From Pristionchus mayeri (taxonomy: Eukaryota; Nematoda; Chromadorea; Rhabditida; Neodiplogasteridae): a DNA stretch of 64,000 nt. The notes under the pieces are model-generated. The model saw only the letters and a program-made list of their open reading frames with translations. It searched no databases and was not told the origin of the DNA. Position numbers and translations under genes: made by a program. The stretch lies in NCBI GenBank assembly GCA_036245805.1, contig BTRK01000003.1, forward strand, positions 26,980,685 to 27,044,684, given 5' to 3'. This document shows, piece by piece, positions 1 to 12,100 of this stretch. Every line of letters starts with the position of its first letter. Position 1 is the first letter of the stretch.

Positions 1-710
1 GCTGAAAAATCGTGTTCAAGTCTGTCGGGAATTACTCCATCGTAGATCCAATCTTCGATGGGTCAATTCCATCATCGCTACAGATGAGAAGTGGATCACG
101 TACGATAACCCTGTGAGGAGACTGCAATGGGTGGATGCAGATGAGAAGCCCACGCCCGTCCCGAAGAAGGAAGAGCACGGAAAGAAGGAACTCCTCTGCT
201 TCTTCTTCTCAGTGCTCGGTCCCATCTACTGGGAGATCCTCGCCCCTGGCACCAGCATCAATGCCGACCTCTTCCCTGAACAACTGGAAGATGTCGCGAT
301 CAGAGTCCCTCCCAGACTCCTGAACCAGGGCAAAATTCTTCTTCTGATTGACAATGCTCGCCCACATCGAGCGAAGATGACCCAGAAGAAAATGGACGAG
401 CTGAAGATCGAGAGGATTCCCCATCCACCGTATTCCCCGGATCTCTCCCCATGCGACTACCACTGCTTCCGCTCTCTCTCTGACTTCTGCAAAGGAAAGA
501 AGTTCAAGAATCGAGATGAAGTTGTGAGGGCTTTCGTGAACTGGGCGGTCTCGAAGAAACCCGCATTCTGGAAGAGAGGAATCGAGACCCTGCCCAATCG
601 CTGGAGGGAGGTAGTGAGAAAGAAGGGGGCATACATTGGTCACTGAGAATTGTAAAGCATTGAATAAAAAATAAAAACAAAAAATTATACGAACTTTCCG
701 GACACCCCAA
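1..710 (+). mobile_element. mariner transposon copy 1, 3' part (cut by window edge)
   Basis: The sequence matches bases 43184-43893 of the complete mariner copy almost exactly: I see one substitution in the coding part (base 154, synonymous) and one in the 3' untranslated part (base 678). The right terminal inverted repeat ends in ACACCCCAA at 710 and is followed by the TA target duplication at 711-712. The left half of the element lies outside the window. It probably sits in an intron of the minus-strand gene to its right. Confidence 0.95.
2..646 (+). CDS. mariner transposase, C-terminal part (partial at window edge)
   Basis: This open frame runs without a stop from the window edge to a stop at 646 and equals residues 129-342 of the complete transposase at 42801-43829. 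It therefore contains the whole catalytic domain: the first Asp in ATDEKW, the second in LLIDNARPH, and the third in SPDLSPCDYH. Family knowledge: these three residues bind the metal ions for TA-targeted cut-and-paste transposition. The visible part is intact; whether the N-terminal DNA-binding half is intact cannot be seen. Confidence 0.93.
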   Translation: MKNRVQVCRELLHRRSNLRWVNSIIATDEKWITYDNPVRRLQWVDADEKPTPVPKKEEHGKKELLCFFFSVLGPIYWEILAPGTSINADLFPEQLEDVAIRVPPRLLNQGKILLLIDNARPHRAKMTQKKMDELKIERIPHPPYSPDLSPCDYHCFRSLSDFCKGKKFKNRDEVVRAFVNWAVSKKPAFWKRGIETLPNRWREVVRKKGAYIGH

Positions 711-774
711 TACTAAGAAATCTACTGTCAACCTATATTTTAAGGAAATTCCCATATACAATATTCTAAAGTAC

Positions 775-2025
775 CTCCACAGTACATCCGTGTACAGAGA
801 GGCGACGTGGGCTCGAGCCGAGGTGTACGGTAAAGCAACAAGCGCGCAAGGACCCAACGACTGCTTGAAATTAAATCATCTCCATCGCCAAAATGATATT
901 TTAAATACCTTATCATTCCCTGCTTCCTTCAGAGGATCATCGGATGGAGAGAAGTCAAGAGAAGCCTAAGATAAATGAAAATATCGATGTTGCTGATTAT
1001 ATTCCTAAAGTTCAGTTTCTCCAGATTATTAAAGATTCTTCATCTAAAGCAAAAAAAGGAATGCTTTCCCCTCCTTTTATAATTCCTAATAATGGGTATG
1101 CAACTCGCACTAACCTGGAGAGAGGCCAGCACAGCAGCGAGGTCTCGACTGGTCGGAGAGCCCTTGAACTCAACCTGCAACCAATTAATTCGTAAAATGA
1201 CACAGTGACAGACATTGCACATCTTAAACTATCTCCTAAGAAACCATAATCATATCCTTCTCCATTTGATTCAGAAAGAGCAAATTCGGGATAAAGAGAG
1301 GAAGGGGTGGGGTGGATTCTTCATCCGTGTATCATCTACTCACAACATAACTGCCGTCGTCCTTGTTTCGAATGGCTTCTTCCTGCACGTGAGAGAGACA
1401 GTGGAGGATCTGCAGTGACCATTGAAGTGACGGTGAAACAATCGATGAAGAATCGGATATGGAAGATCTCTTTCATCTTCATTAGAGACACCGATGTAAA
1501 CAAATGAGGATGGTCGTTCCATCAAGATCGGAAGAAACCTGATCGCCAGCGTAGTGCAGTTTGAGCATGGAGAGGGCGGTCGGATGGGGCACCTTCGTCA
1601 TCGACGGCAATCTGCAAGGCAGAAGTCACCTCATTGCACTTGTGGAAGAAGACGAAGAATCGTGCAAAAAGAGGAGGGGCTTTATTTACCAGACCAATCA
1701 TCTGTGTGTAACTATGCCTCTAGTATCACATTTCGAAACCGCAGACCAATAGATGCTCACCTGTCCAGTTTCTCCTCTCTGATCCAATGCACTGGCTCGC
1801 CACTGCTCTCCACGATGTCCATCGACTACAAATGAAGGAAATTAGAAATTATGTCAACACTACGCTTTCTTTTGCAATACGTCACAGAGTTTCTCTATTT
1901 CCCCTGTTCACCTGATTGAAGAGGAAATCGAGAGCGTTCATATCCTCTCTCGATCCATTCAATGGGCGATAGAAGAGAACGACGAGACGAGAATCACGCA
2001 GGGACTTGGACAGAATTGCCTCCAT
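775..2025 (-). CDS. unidentified protein, divergent from bbs-5 (3' end unresolved)
   Basis: I do not recognise this gene. Clear minus-strand exons are joined in phase: an ATG at 2025 just after a TTGTAG acceptor (suggesting trans-splicing or an upstream exon), starting MEAILSKSLRDSRLVVLFYR; then one carrying PVHWIREEKLD; one carrying HPTALSMLKLHYAGDQ; one starting MKEIFHIRFFIDCF; and a 60-nt exon at 1174-1115 reading VEFKGSPTSRDLAAVLASLQ. A weaker last exon ends at a GT donor near 775. The gene probably continues across or beyond the mariner copy at 1-710, so no stop is given. It looks soluble: no signal peptide or membrane helix is visible. It shares a 435-bp divergent promoter with bbs-5, including an X-box, so a ciliary role is a guess worth testing. 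Confidence 0.5.
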
Positions 2026-2313
2026 CTACAAGCACGAATGAATATTATGTGATTCGGGTTCTACTAGATGCTCTCTACTACACCCCATTTATTTATTTGT
2101 ATTTATGCAATGTTCAATTGCTCCTCCTAAATTAACCAGAGTAAATAATCAGGATCTGCATTTCCCTGCTAAAATAGGCCCTAATATTTTCCAACACTTT
2201 CCCAATCTTCTTAACATCTTTTAAAATCCACCGTTAACAAAAGGACGACATCTCTCCTTCCCATGTTCTAGAGAGCCTGCGATTGCAAGAAGAGAAGGAG
2301 GGAGTCCCACTGC

Positions 2314-2327
2314 GTCTCTATGGCAAC
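2314..2327. promoter_or_regulatory. X-box (RFX/DAF-19 site) before bbs-5
   Basis: GTCTCTATGGCAAC matches the nematode X-box consensus GTTNCCATRGNAAC at all but two positions (third and sixth). It lies 133 bp upstream of the bbs-5 ATG. Known: in nematodes DAF-19/RFX activates genes for ciliary compartments, including BBS genes, through such sites, usually within about 250 bp of the start. The motif is roughly palindromic, so it could also serve the minus-strand gene starting at 2025. Confidence 0.75.
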
Positions 2328-2459
2328 GCGAGAGTCCGAGGGGAGGGGAAATCCCGATTCTGACCTAATGTTCTCCATTTTCTGATACCTGCTTATTTCC
2401 TTTTCCCCTGTTCAAAAATATTGTTCAATAGCAGGAAGATACCGATAAGATAGAGTGAG

Positions 2460-5400
2460 ATGTGGCAGGATCGGGAGATTCGTTTCGATGTCGACACACG
2501 GTGAGATTTCGCCCAGTTCAAGTAAACAAGAGCATCTTTTCAGGATGCTCCGTCTCATTCCTGGCGAATTGACACTGGATCGCATCGAGAATGTCGAGGA
2601 CACCAAAGTATGGCACATTGACCTTATCGAGAATTCAAGTGTTGATTCTCTATGATAACACACTCCTTTCATTTAACAATCTTCATCGCAGGGGAACAAC
2701 GGCGATCGTGGCATTTTCCGCATCACGAATCTTCGTCTGATCTGGCATGCTCAGGCGATGCCTCGTATCAACCTCAGCATCGGACTGAACACCGTGCACG
2801 CGATCTACTCGAAGAAGGCCTCTTCTGTGGGTACTCATCGATCAGCAAGATCTCAATAATGAATGAATCTTGCTGATCCATTCAATGGTCTGATTCCAGA
2901 AGATCAAGGGCGAGACTGAGTCGATGTACGTCACTGCGAAGGCGCCGCAGACCAAATTCGAGTTCGTCTTCACGGCGCTTGGAACTGCGCAAGCTGTGGT
3001 GAGAGAGAGAGAATAGGAGAAGTACCCACTTCCCCCCCCCCCCACTTCAAATGAATAATCAACGAAGGCTACGTATCTGTATCGATCGTGACGGAGTTCA
3101 TGATGAGTGAATTTTCCGGAGGAACTGGGCCATGAAGAGTATTACATAGTCAGAGACAGACAGCGAGAGGAATCGGTATGAATGCCGCATGAACTGTGAA
3201 AATATTGGATCGATACTGCTCAATGAAAAGAGCAGCTTCTAGTTTCTACAAATGGAGATTCCTACTGTTGTTACAATATCTGCATGCAAAGATTGAGATT
3301 CAAATGAATATCCTCTAAAACATCAATTTTGTGATTTCTTATAACGCAGACAATGTTATCTCATCAGAGTCGTCTCTTCTCCACCGTCAATTCCATTCAT
3401 CGAGCATACGAGACGACACGACTATATCGGTAAACTCCTACTTTCAGCGATTCCTAAATTCTAAGTGCTCTCGAACTTGTCCTTCTCTTTCCCTGCTCAG
3501 GGAGCTCAAAATGCGCGGTCCGATTGTCGATGAAGACGGAAGACTGCGAATTCTGCCCGGAGAACAACAAGTAATCAATAATTTATCACTGCTAATAGTA
3601 GCATCATTTTAGATCGACAGAATAGAGGGCGTCTGGAACCTCAGCTCCGAGCAGGTAGGATCAACTTTGAGATCACAGCTATGAAAGAACGGGAAAATAC
3701 CCGAAAGAGCGAAAGAGAGATGAAAGCCCATAGCAATTGTTTGCAGGGTAATCTCGGAGTGATGATCTGCACCAATCTCCGCGTCGTCTGGTTCGCAACC
3801 ATGTCTGTCGGATACAATGTATCCATACCCTACATGCAGGTTAGGAGATCCCTACGGAAGGGAATTTGAATATCTCCATCAATATACGTTGGGACCACAA
3901 GGGGTATAGCCGAAATGAACCTATGCCACCCTAACTATGCTCAAAATACCCGCTGGGATCAAATAAGATCATACTTTTGGCCGTTTGTCGATATCTCATC
4001 TCTGAATCGCGCTAGAGGTCATAAAGTACGTGAAAAGGTGTCAGCGGAAAGCGGCAGAAAAGCGAGACGAGGAAGAAAGGGGCGGAGCCAATTCCGCTGC
4101 CTCTCCAGTCAAATCACCAAAAATTTGGGCAGGGCTTCGCTATTTCCCGGATGCGCCTCACCCCCAATAGGTAAGACGAGGAAGGGATGCAAGCGCGCTC
4201 TTTTGCAGGCCCAGGCGCTCTCTACACGCGCCGGGGCAGAAACTGGTGCGAAAGAGGGAGGAGGGGAGAGAGAGCATGCACTCCGCTCTCTCCGCTTAAT
4301 CAGTGTATCGCGGACTGGTTTCTTTTGAATCACAAATCAACGAAACAATATTTTATCGAGTTTTCTTGATAGAGGTACTAGAATACCGATAGGCTATCAG
4401 ACAAGCCTTGTCCCGTATGTCTATGTTCGCTGAGCGCGCCAAACCAGCGTTTTCCAGCGTTTTCGCAACTTAATTATCGTATGCTGACCTATTCAGAGAA
4501 CACTTTTACCAGCGGGCCAGGGCTATATCGAAAGGTAATGGAAAGAGCTTCCGAATCCTTTTTTGAGCGAGTGATTTGGTTGAGAATGAAGCTTGTGATT
4601 CCTAAATCTCGCTTTCGAGGGGAAATGCGTCAGAGGAAAGTGGGCGGAGCTTGGGGAGTCTAAATATACGATGCCAACGGGATTAATGAACACCAGTTGA
4701 AGTTGGCCGAATGCAAAGTTCGCGACAGCAAATTCGGACTCGCACTGGTCATCAACACGACACCAACGGTACGTACTCCCATTCCGTAAGTACGATGGCG
4801 CGAATGCCCATGAAACACTGGTTACCATCCATTCTCTAGTCGGGCGAGTACATTCTCGGATTCCGCATCGACCCCGAGGAGAAACTGAAGATCGCCTCCA
4901 AGTCCATCGCGAGTCTCGCCAAGGCTGCGGCACTCAAACCATTCTTCGGCATCAGCATCAATAGAAAGTCATTCGTGAGTCGATCAAAGATCAAGGACCA
5001 GCCCAGATCATATAATCTGGCATCTCACTAGACTTCATTCTGATTCTCAGACAAGTTCTCCCGAGCGCAAGCAGCGTGAGTCTGACACGCATTCGGATGA
5101 AGAGAGTGGAGAGATCGCCATCCGCGCCACCAGGGTTGACGCATTTGCAGTGAGTGACAATACCCCATTGATGAAGCATTTATGAAACCAACTAGAAGAA
5201 TGCATAAAGCAAAACAGTATCAAATACTTCAGCATCTTGCGTTGACGCAAGTGCATGCCTAATTAGCAATATGAGTCATTAATAATTGCAGGCATACTTC
5301 TCGGATGGACTCGTAGCCAGCGAACCGCGAGGACCCGTATTCAATGAGGTTTTCATTACATTTCAAATATTGATACTTTGCTCACCACTAATTTGGAGCA

Positions 5401-5522
5401 CGTTGATGAATAATTTGAAATTACTAACATTACGCAATATTCTACAGGATCTTGGTCTAGCCGTGGAGCAGCTGCGACCTGGATTCACTCTCGCGCAGCT
5501 ATGGGAAGTACACGTAGAATAA
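2460..5522 (+). CDS. bbs-5: BBS5, BBSome subunit of cilia
   Basis: Thirteen exons join in phase into a complete BBS5: 2460-2500, 2544-2607, 2692-2826, 2900-2998, 3368-3429, 3501-3570, 3613-3654, 3747-3839, 4697-4768, 4840-4974, 5051-5149, 5292-5348 and 5448-5522. Landmarks are the start MWQDREIRFDV, GNNGDRGIFRITNLRLIWHA in the first PH-like (DM16) domain, RIEGVWNLSSEQGNLGV and TNLRVVWFATMSVGYNVSIP opening the second, RDSKFGLALVI, and the C-terminal DGFTLQGLW-like segment RPGFTLAQLWEV. Family knowledge: BBS5 binds phosphoinositides and is one of eight BBSome subunits that carry membrane proteins into and out of cilia. Length matches the family. An X-box lies 133 bp upstream. Intron 8 (857 bp) is much longer than the others; I found no gene in it. 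Confidence 0.97.
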
Positions 5523-6105
5523 TGCGACAATCTTCCAAACATGCTTAAATATCTATATTGAAAATTCCCTCAGCATGCATCTTAATCTCACTTAGAACTA
5601 GAAAGTCTTCAATATTCCTTGAACCTTCTGTCCCCTACAACTGTGATATATGTCTACCGATATACCGTGTGAACCACGTTAATCCTTTCCGAAACAATTA
5701 TTTTGCAAGTCCCTCTCAAAAATACTAAACAGTTGTTTTTTGTAAAATTTCTACGGTAAAATAATGCAGAAAAACATTAAGAAATGAATGAATCGATCGA
5801 TATAACCTCTGGAAAAGCAACCCGCTGTTGTCGGAATCTACAAGGCAATTGAACAAAATGTTGTTCATCAAAGAGCAAAACATACAATACCCGTTGGGAT
5901 TGGTTCACAACTAAAGAAGACAAAGCTTTGAAAAAAAGTACAGATAAACTACCGTATTCACAATCACGATATCTATATTTGATTTAGCAATATTACTCAT
6001 GTATACGTAAATATGATATATTCTACTACATCATCAGATGAAAAATAACCGGAAATAGGATACAAGCATTATTTTACAAGGAAACAATAATCGATAAAAA
6101 AATAA

Positions 6106-9100
6106 TTAGGTCGATAGACCGTGCGCAAAGGTTCCGGATGGCGGTCGGAAAGACTTGGGCAAGAAATGCATCTGCAATTGATTTTTCCGTAAATTCTCAA
6201 TTTCCTCATCTTGCTGTGTTTAGGACGTACCTGGAAGGCGGAGAAGGAGTAGGCTGCCTTATCGATGTTCTTCCTGCACACTTCCCTTCTCGCTCCATTC
6301 TTCCGCAGTGCATCCACCACTTCTGCTGCCTGAATGCACCTGTGTCTAGATACTGCACTTACAACCAGCAAGATCCTTCAGAGCAATTCTGCCTCTCGAG
6401 TACCTGAGTGGCGTTGAGTCCACTGGCTTGTCGCATCAGTCGACCCTGCTCCAGAGTCACGCCCATCGCAGTGCGATCCTGTAAGAACCATAGTTTGAAC
6501 TACTGCTACAATATTCCCCAAAAAAATTTCTTGTTTTCAAGTATTTGCGAGAGTAGGTTCTATAAAAAATCCTATTGAAGTAGATATGAAATATGAGAAA
6601 ATCTTGATTCATTTAACTGCTCCATGATTATATTTCGTTAATTACATGAAGCGCTGCAGGTGGGTGACCTACGCAGGAAGATCAAGTGATTATCGATCTG
6701 TGATGTACCGTACCTTGCCACTCTTGCAGGATACGACGAGTTCCCCATCCAACTCCGTGCCCGCAGCCATGGCCCACTCGTAGAGCAGCATGTTCTTGCG
6801 AGAAGGCTCGTTGCGCACCTTCAACCATCATGAGATTATCTCGTGAACGAAGATATGAGAAGTCGCTTTGGAGAACACATGATAATAGAAAAAAACAGCG
6901 AAATTTTCTGATGAAAATATTTTCTGAATAAGTTAAAACTTCAAAATAAGTGCGAACAATATTATGCCCATCTTTTTGCATCTTATGGTACACGAACACT
7001 ATCTAGTGAGTGCCCGTCCTCTTAGCTTTCCTCACCACAACTTGCAGTTCTCCGAGTGCCTCCTGTGCTGCTGCCGAGAGAGGACTACGAGTACGCGCAT
7101 AGTTGTCCAGATCAGAGAGAGCAGTCCTGTTGTCGATACATTATTATTGCTCAAAGAAGTAATGGACAAGGGCAAACTAATGCGCACACGCAGTAGATTT
7201 CACGACTACTATCGTATGAAAAAGTGCTGGGTAACGCCCGTGCAACAAATTCCCCTCCATCTCTTCTTCTTCCCAACCCCTTCTCTATCTCTCCTCTCTC
7301 TCATTGCCCATTCCCTCACTGACTGGTTGATGGCAGTTTCAGCTGCGACTCCTCCGAACTGATAACCGATCGTCGCCTCGTGGTTCACTCCCAGAGTCCA
7401 GAAGGACGTGCACAATCTGAACAGATCAGAGATCAAATATGGGAGTTCATCATGGCACTGCTTCAAGATAATAGTACAGTATTCCCCTACCGTATGTAGT
7501 GGGCGGGGTCTCGAAGTGCAGCGGGAAGGGCATCGAAGACGTCTTGGGGAAGTGGGAGAGAGACCTGAGAGAGAACGCAACATGAGGTAATTATAATTAA
7601 AGGGAAAAGCGAAGGAACTAATTAGAGTATCACATCACTATTGACAGAAAAACTCTCCAAAATTAAAAGTGTTGGGCATATCTTCCACACTCAAAAAACA
7701 AGTCCTGTCTGCCGCATATAACAGTGTTGGAAATGAAAGAACATACGATGACGCAATGTCTGCTTCCCGCTATGAGAGGGGTGACAGTCCTCGATACACT
7801 GGAGGGAGAACGAACGAGACGGATGAGCAGACGGGAGGAGATAGCACGCCAGGCCTGCATCAAGGCAAGTACGTTAATTCATAGAATAGGTTCGCATAGT
7901 TGAGAAGCGTAATAATTCCCGATCAGTGATCCCTTGAACGTATAGCATGCACATAGAAAATGTGAAAATACGAAGGCACAAATAGTGTGCTTCATAGCTA
8001 TCGTAAACATCGCTTCTTTCATGCCTGCCGACTTTGATCGAGCATTTGCGCAAATGATACAACACACATTATATTACCTCCCTGAACAACATTTCTTGTT
8101 GTTAAGTTAGTTCATATCGATATTAGCTCCTTGCCAACCTCAGTAGCGTCCTCGATCATTCCCCGCTCGTCTCCGTAGAGGGAGATCCACGACCACACCA
8201 GAAGCAGGAGATCCGCCGGCTTATCTGCATTCCATACTCATCTTTTATCGATAATACAGTAAACCAATAATCTGATTTCAAGTACATTATGAATATGTTC
8301 TGGACGGGTGAGGTCTAGTAGATATGCTCGGGGATTCCAGCAATTGGTTCCTTAAAATGGGTACCTCCATTCATGGGCCATCCCCTCAGCAGACGAGTCA
8401 TCACTGCTGTCGCTGCGATAGTGGAGGCCTGAAGAGTTCGAATATTAGAATTAAAAGCATAAATTATTTTAAAAAGTAACGGGAACACTCATGTTATATT
8501 AGGTTGTACCATAAGTTTTGTCGCATTTCGTTGGTTCACAAAATTTCCATGAAGGATACTTCTCAAACATTCCCATTGCCTGACCTCCTAGCATATGTTT
8601 CTGGTGTACATGCACATTCAAACCATAGGGTAGAGCTGAACCGCAGACGCTGGATATGTCAAAAATATTAAAATGAACGGATTTAAATTTGGTGCAGATT
8701 TAATTGATTCGTTTGATCGGGTGCTACTTCGCAGAGATGAATAATGAACCAAACTTCTACAGCATGGTTATATGCCCCGTCAATGCTCTTTCAAAATATA
8801 TATCAGATATGGTGCTATGTTGAGCGGAACAAAAGATATACTTCACTGAATGTAAGGTTAGCCGCTGATTCGTAGCCAACTTGACCAACTCTTCCGAATC
8901 CGAAATTACAACAACAGTGACTAACATAAGCGCGTTCCAATTACCACTCATGGAGGTCTAATTTATCATTGAACATTCGAGAGAAAGAACACTCTACTTG
9001 TGGGAAATTTAAATTTTCATTAATTCAATTCGCGCACAATTTTACCAAAAAAATCCAAGTTTAGGTGTTTCGAATTAAAGATTGTCATTCAAAAGCTATT

Positions 9101-12100
9101 TATTTCCAAAATTATCCCAAGTAGGTAATGGTAAAGGAAGGGTTGATGGTTCGAATGGACACAATAAATCAGATATTGAACATGTGTGTGAGGTAGGAAT
9201 GTGAACGAAGTGCCAATTTCAATAGTTTCATATACATGCCATCGTTCCGAATGGAGCCACTTATCTCAACAGAACCCAGTCTACCCCAAGCTTTGTCTGT
9301 ATATTGACCACTTTGGGTGAACTATATTCCACCACTATTTGGATCTCGATATATATTGAGAAGAAAATTCGGCTTGCGAACGTTTTCGCGACCGTCACCT
9401 ACCATCCACATTATACAAACTCGTCTACATTTATAGAACGATTTCCGTTCGTCATTATCCGTGAGTGGTTCAAAATTATGCCCTTATTTGGTACTTTACG
9501 CAAATCACACTAAATCGGCATAATTTCTCCTTTTCAAGAAGAGCTGATGCGTGAAAATGATTTGTAATCCTGATCTCAGTTCAACTTTGTCTGATTAATG
9601 TGTCTCCTCAACTGCCTTGACAGAGCTGAAGTAAAGCGCGTAAGAAAGGGTACGAAGCCCCTCACTGATAATTAATATCGAAATTGAGATTAAATTAATT
9701 CAAAGAATTTCTGAGGTTAGAATGCATAAGAGATTGGTCGCGACAAAACTTATGTTACAACCTGATACAATCACTAGAATTAGTTAATACCAAGTGAGTC
9801 TGAATAGTACCTGTGAGAATACGAAGTCAGCCCTCAGCAGGATGTGCACGTAGACGGCTGCATCCGCAGAACGGGCCAGCGATCGCAACCTGACAAACAG
9901 TTCCTTTTTCTCACACCAAAATAATACCCGCATTTACTCAATTATCATGATGCTCACGATGCTAATTTTCTTGGATATATCATTTCATCAACGCTCTTTC
10001 ATGACATGTAAGTGCAAAATACAATTTCCTGATCTGATTTATCCCAATAAAATCGCGTTGAGGATAGCTTTGGGTACAACATTTCTTCAGCGTCTTGTAA
10101 AAAATCGGAGCGATACCTGCCGAGTTGCTGTGCATCGATGAGTGAAGTGCAAAGGGAGAGGAGGGCATCCAACACTGCTGCCATCGACTCACGAGTGTTG
10201 CGAGAGAAGGACGAGAGCTCGGACTGAAAGAGTGGCATCGTACTCATTCAGTTTACACTTCTTTTCCTTCTCGTATACACAATTTTAAGAAAACCATAGT
10301 GATTTAGTGATTTATCCAATCGGTATTGCGTTCTAGCTACAGTATCTCTCCCAAACAATCAATAAGCTCACGGGCGACTCCATGAGCGAGTCGAGGACGG
10401 CGATCTTCGTCTGCAGGCTTACCAGCATCGCGTCCACGTTATCGAGCTGATTTCTGCACCATAAATTCTGTTTCACAAGAAAGATACGACTCCGGAGAAT
10501 TCAAATAGGAACAAGAGCATCCAGAACAACTTTTGATTAACGCATTTCCTTTCATAAATGAATTGCTGATACAGGAGAATAATGTAATCTCTGTTCAATA
10601 CGGTACCTGAGTGTGTCGGGAGCGTGTCCGATGTCAATGAGTGAATCCACGTGTCTCTCCACTCCTGCCAGTCCAGTCTCCACGTCACGAAGACGGGCGT
10701 ACACCTACCAATCAATGTTATATTTTGTTTGTGTATATTTACATTATTATAATATTTTTTTAATAAAAATATTAATAACAAAAATCTTAAGACGTTGAGG
10801 AGATCAAAAATCGCCATCAGAAAGTGTTTGATGATTGAAGCACCATTTAAAATGTACCTGTTTGACACCGGCTTGAAGATCCACACACAGCTTGTCAAGT
10901 CTGAAATAAAACATTCTGTTCAACACAGTATGCCTTTCTAACTACTAGGTAAAAACTATCCGTGAAATTACTATTTATTCAACAAACTCGATAAGAAAAC
11001 GAAGGAGGTCATTATGCTAGGAAGCCTGGTGGGTCTTACCTGTCAGTCCCCTTGTCGTTCGGCCATTCCGTCTCCAGTTTGTGCGAGAGAGCACCAATCA
11101 ACTTCTTGATCTGAAAAGGTATCGTAATTTGGGAAATACAAATCCAATAAGACTAATGACTATGCTACCGTACCTCGAAGAGTTCACTCCTCTTCGAACT
11201 GAATATCGCATCAGTGTAAGCGGGATGGAGGGAGAGCGAGGAACGGAGCTTAGGTAGACCACCCGACTGCAATCATTCCAAAGTCACTTCATCCATTCGC
11301 ATAGAACATTTGCATACTTATCTCAAGAAATGTTCTTGGATTTCTCAGCCATAAAATTTTAAAAAAAATCTGTATCGATTTTGATCAGTCATCTATATTT
11401 TTCTGCTGCCGTACTCGCCTGGAATCGCAGGGGCAGTGCAGCAGCTACGCCTGCAGTGAGCACGTGCCGCTCCTCGCCTCCTGAATCGGCCATTATTAGA
11501 GAATGTATTTATAGCACTCTTGTTAATATTTGAAGAGATATATAATTAAATGATGCATATTTTCCTCTTTCAATCCATAACTACCTGGTCAAATTCAAAT
11601 GCTCGAGAAAAAAACGCCTTTTAATTTCCGCTCTTCACAACTAGATATATTTTCCCATCCTCACCGATGGGTCCGAATCGCTGGTAGTGTAGATTGGTGG
11701 GTACTGGGGCGAATGCGACACGCCGTTTCTCCGTCGACTTACGGAAGGAAGGACCAGAGTACGTCGAGAGGAACTCCCACGTCTGTGAGGAGTACGGTAG
11801 GTACTATTTACCACGGCGATGAGTAAACAGTGTGGTATAGGGTACCTGTTCAAGTGTCTCCGAGTTCTCCCTTAGCAGTCTGCACAGTTCCTGTCTAGAG
11901 GACTCGTCCTGGGCGGGGCAGCGACGTTCGAACGCCTGCCAATTGTACAAGGTTTGGTTAACTATTATCATCGCGTACGTATTTTTTTCTATTTTTTCAC
12001 AAGATTAGCGAACATCCATATCGATCCTCATTTTCATAGTTTACTTTTTTATAATTTGTAGATTAAAAAAACTCCTAACAAAATAATTGAATGGGAATAA

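Noticed and set aside
3915..4328. A 137-residue open frame in bbs-5 intron 8
   Set aside because: It lies between two well-supported bbs-5 exons, has low-complexity Arg/Gly composition and no conserved motif; it looks like chance.
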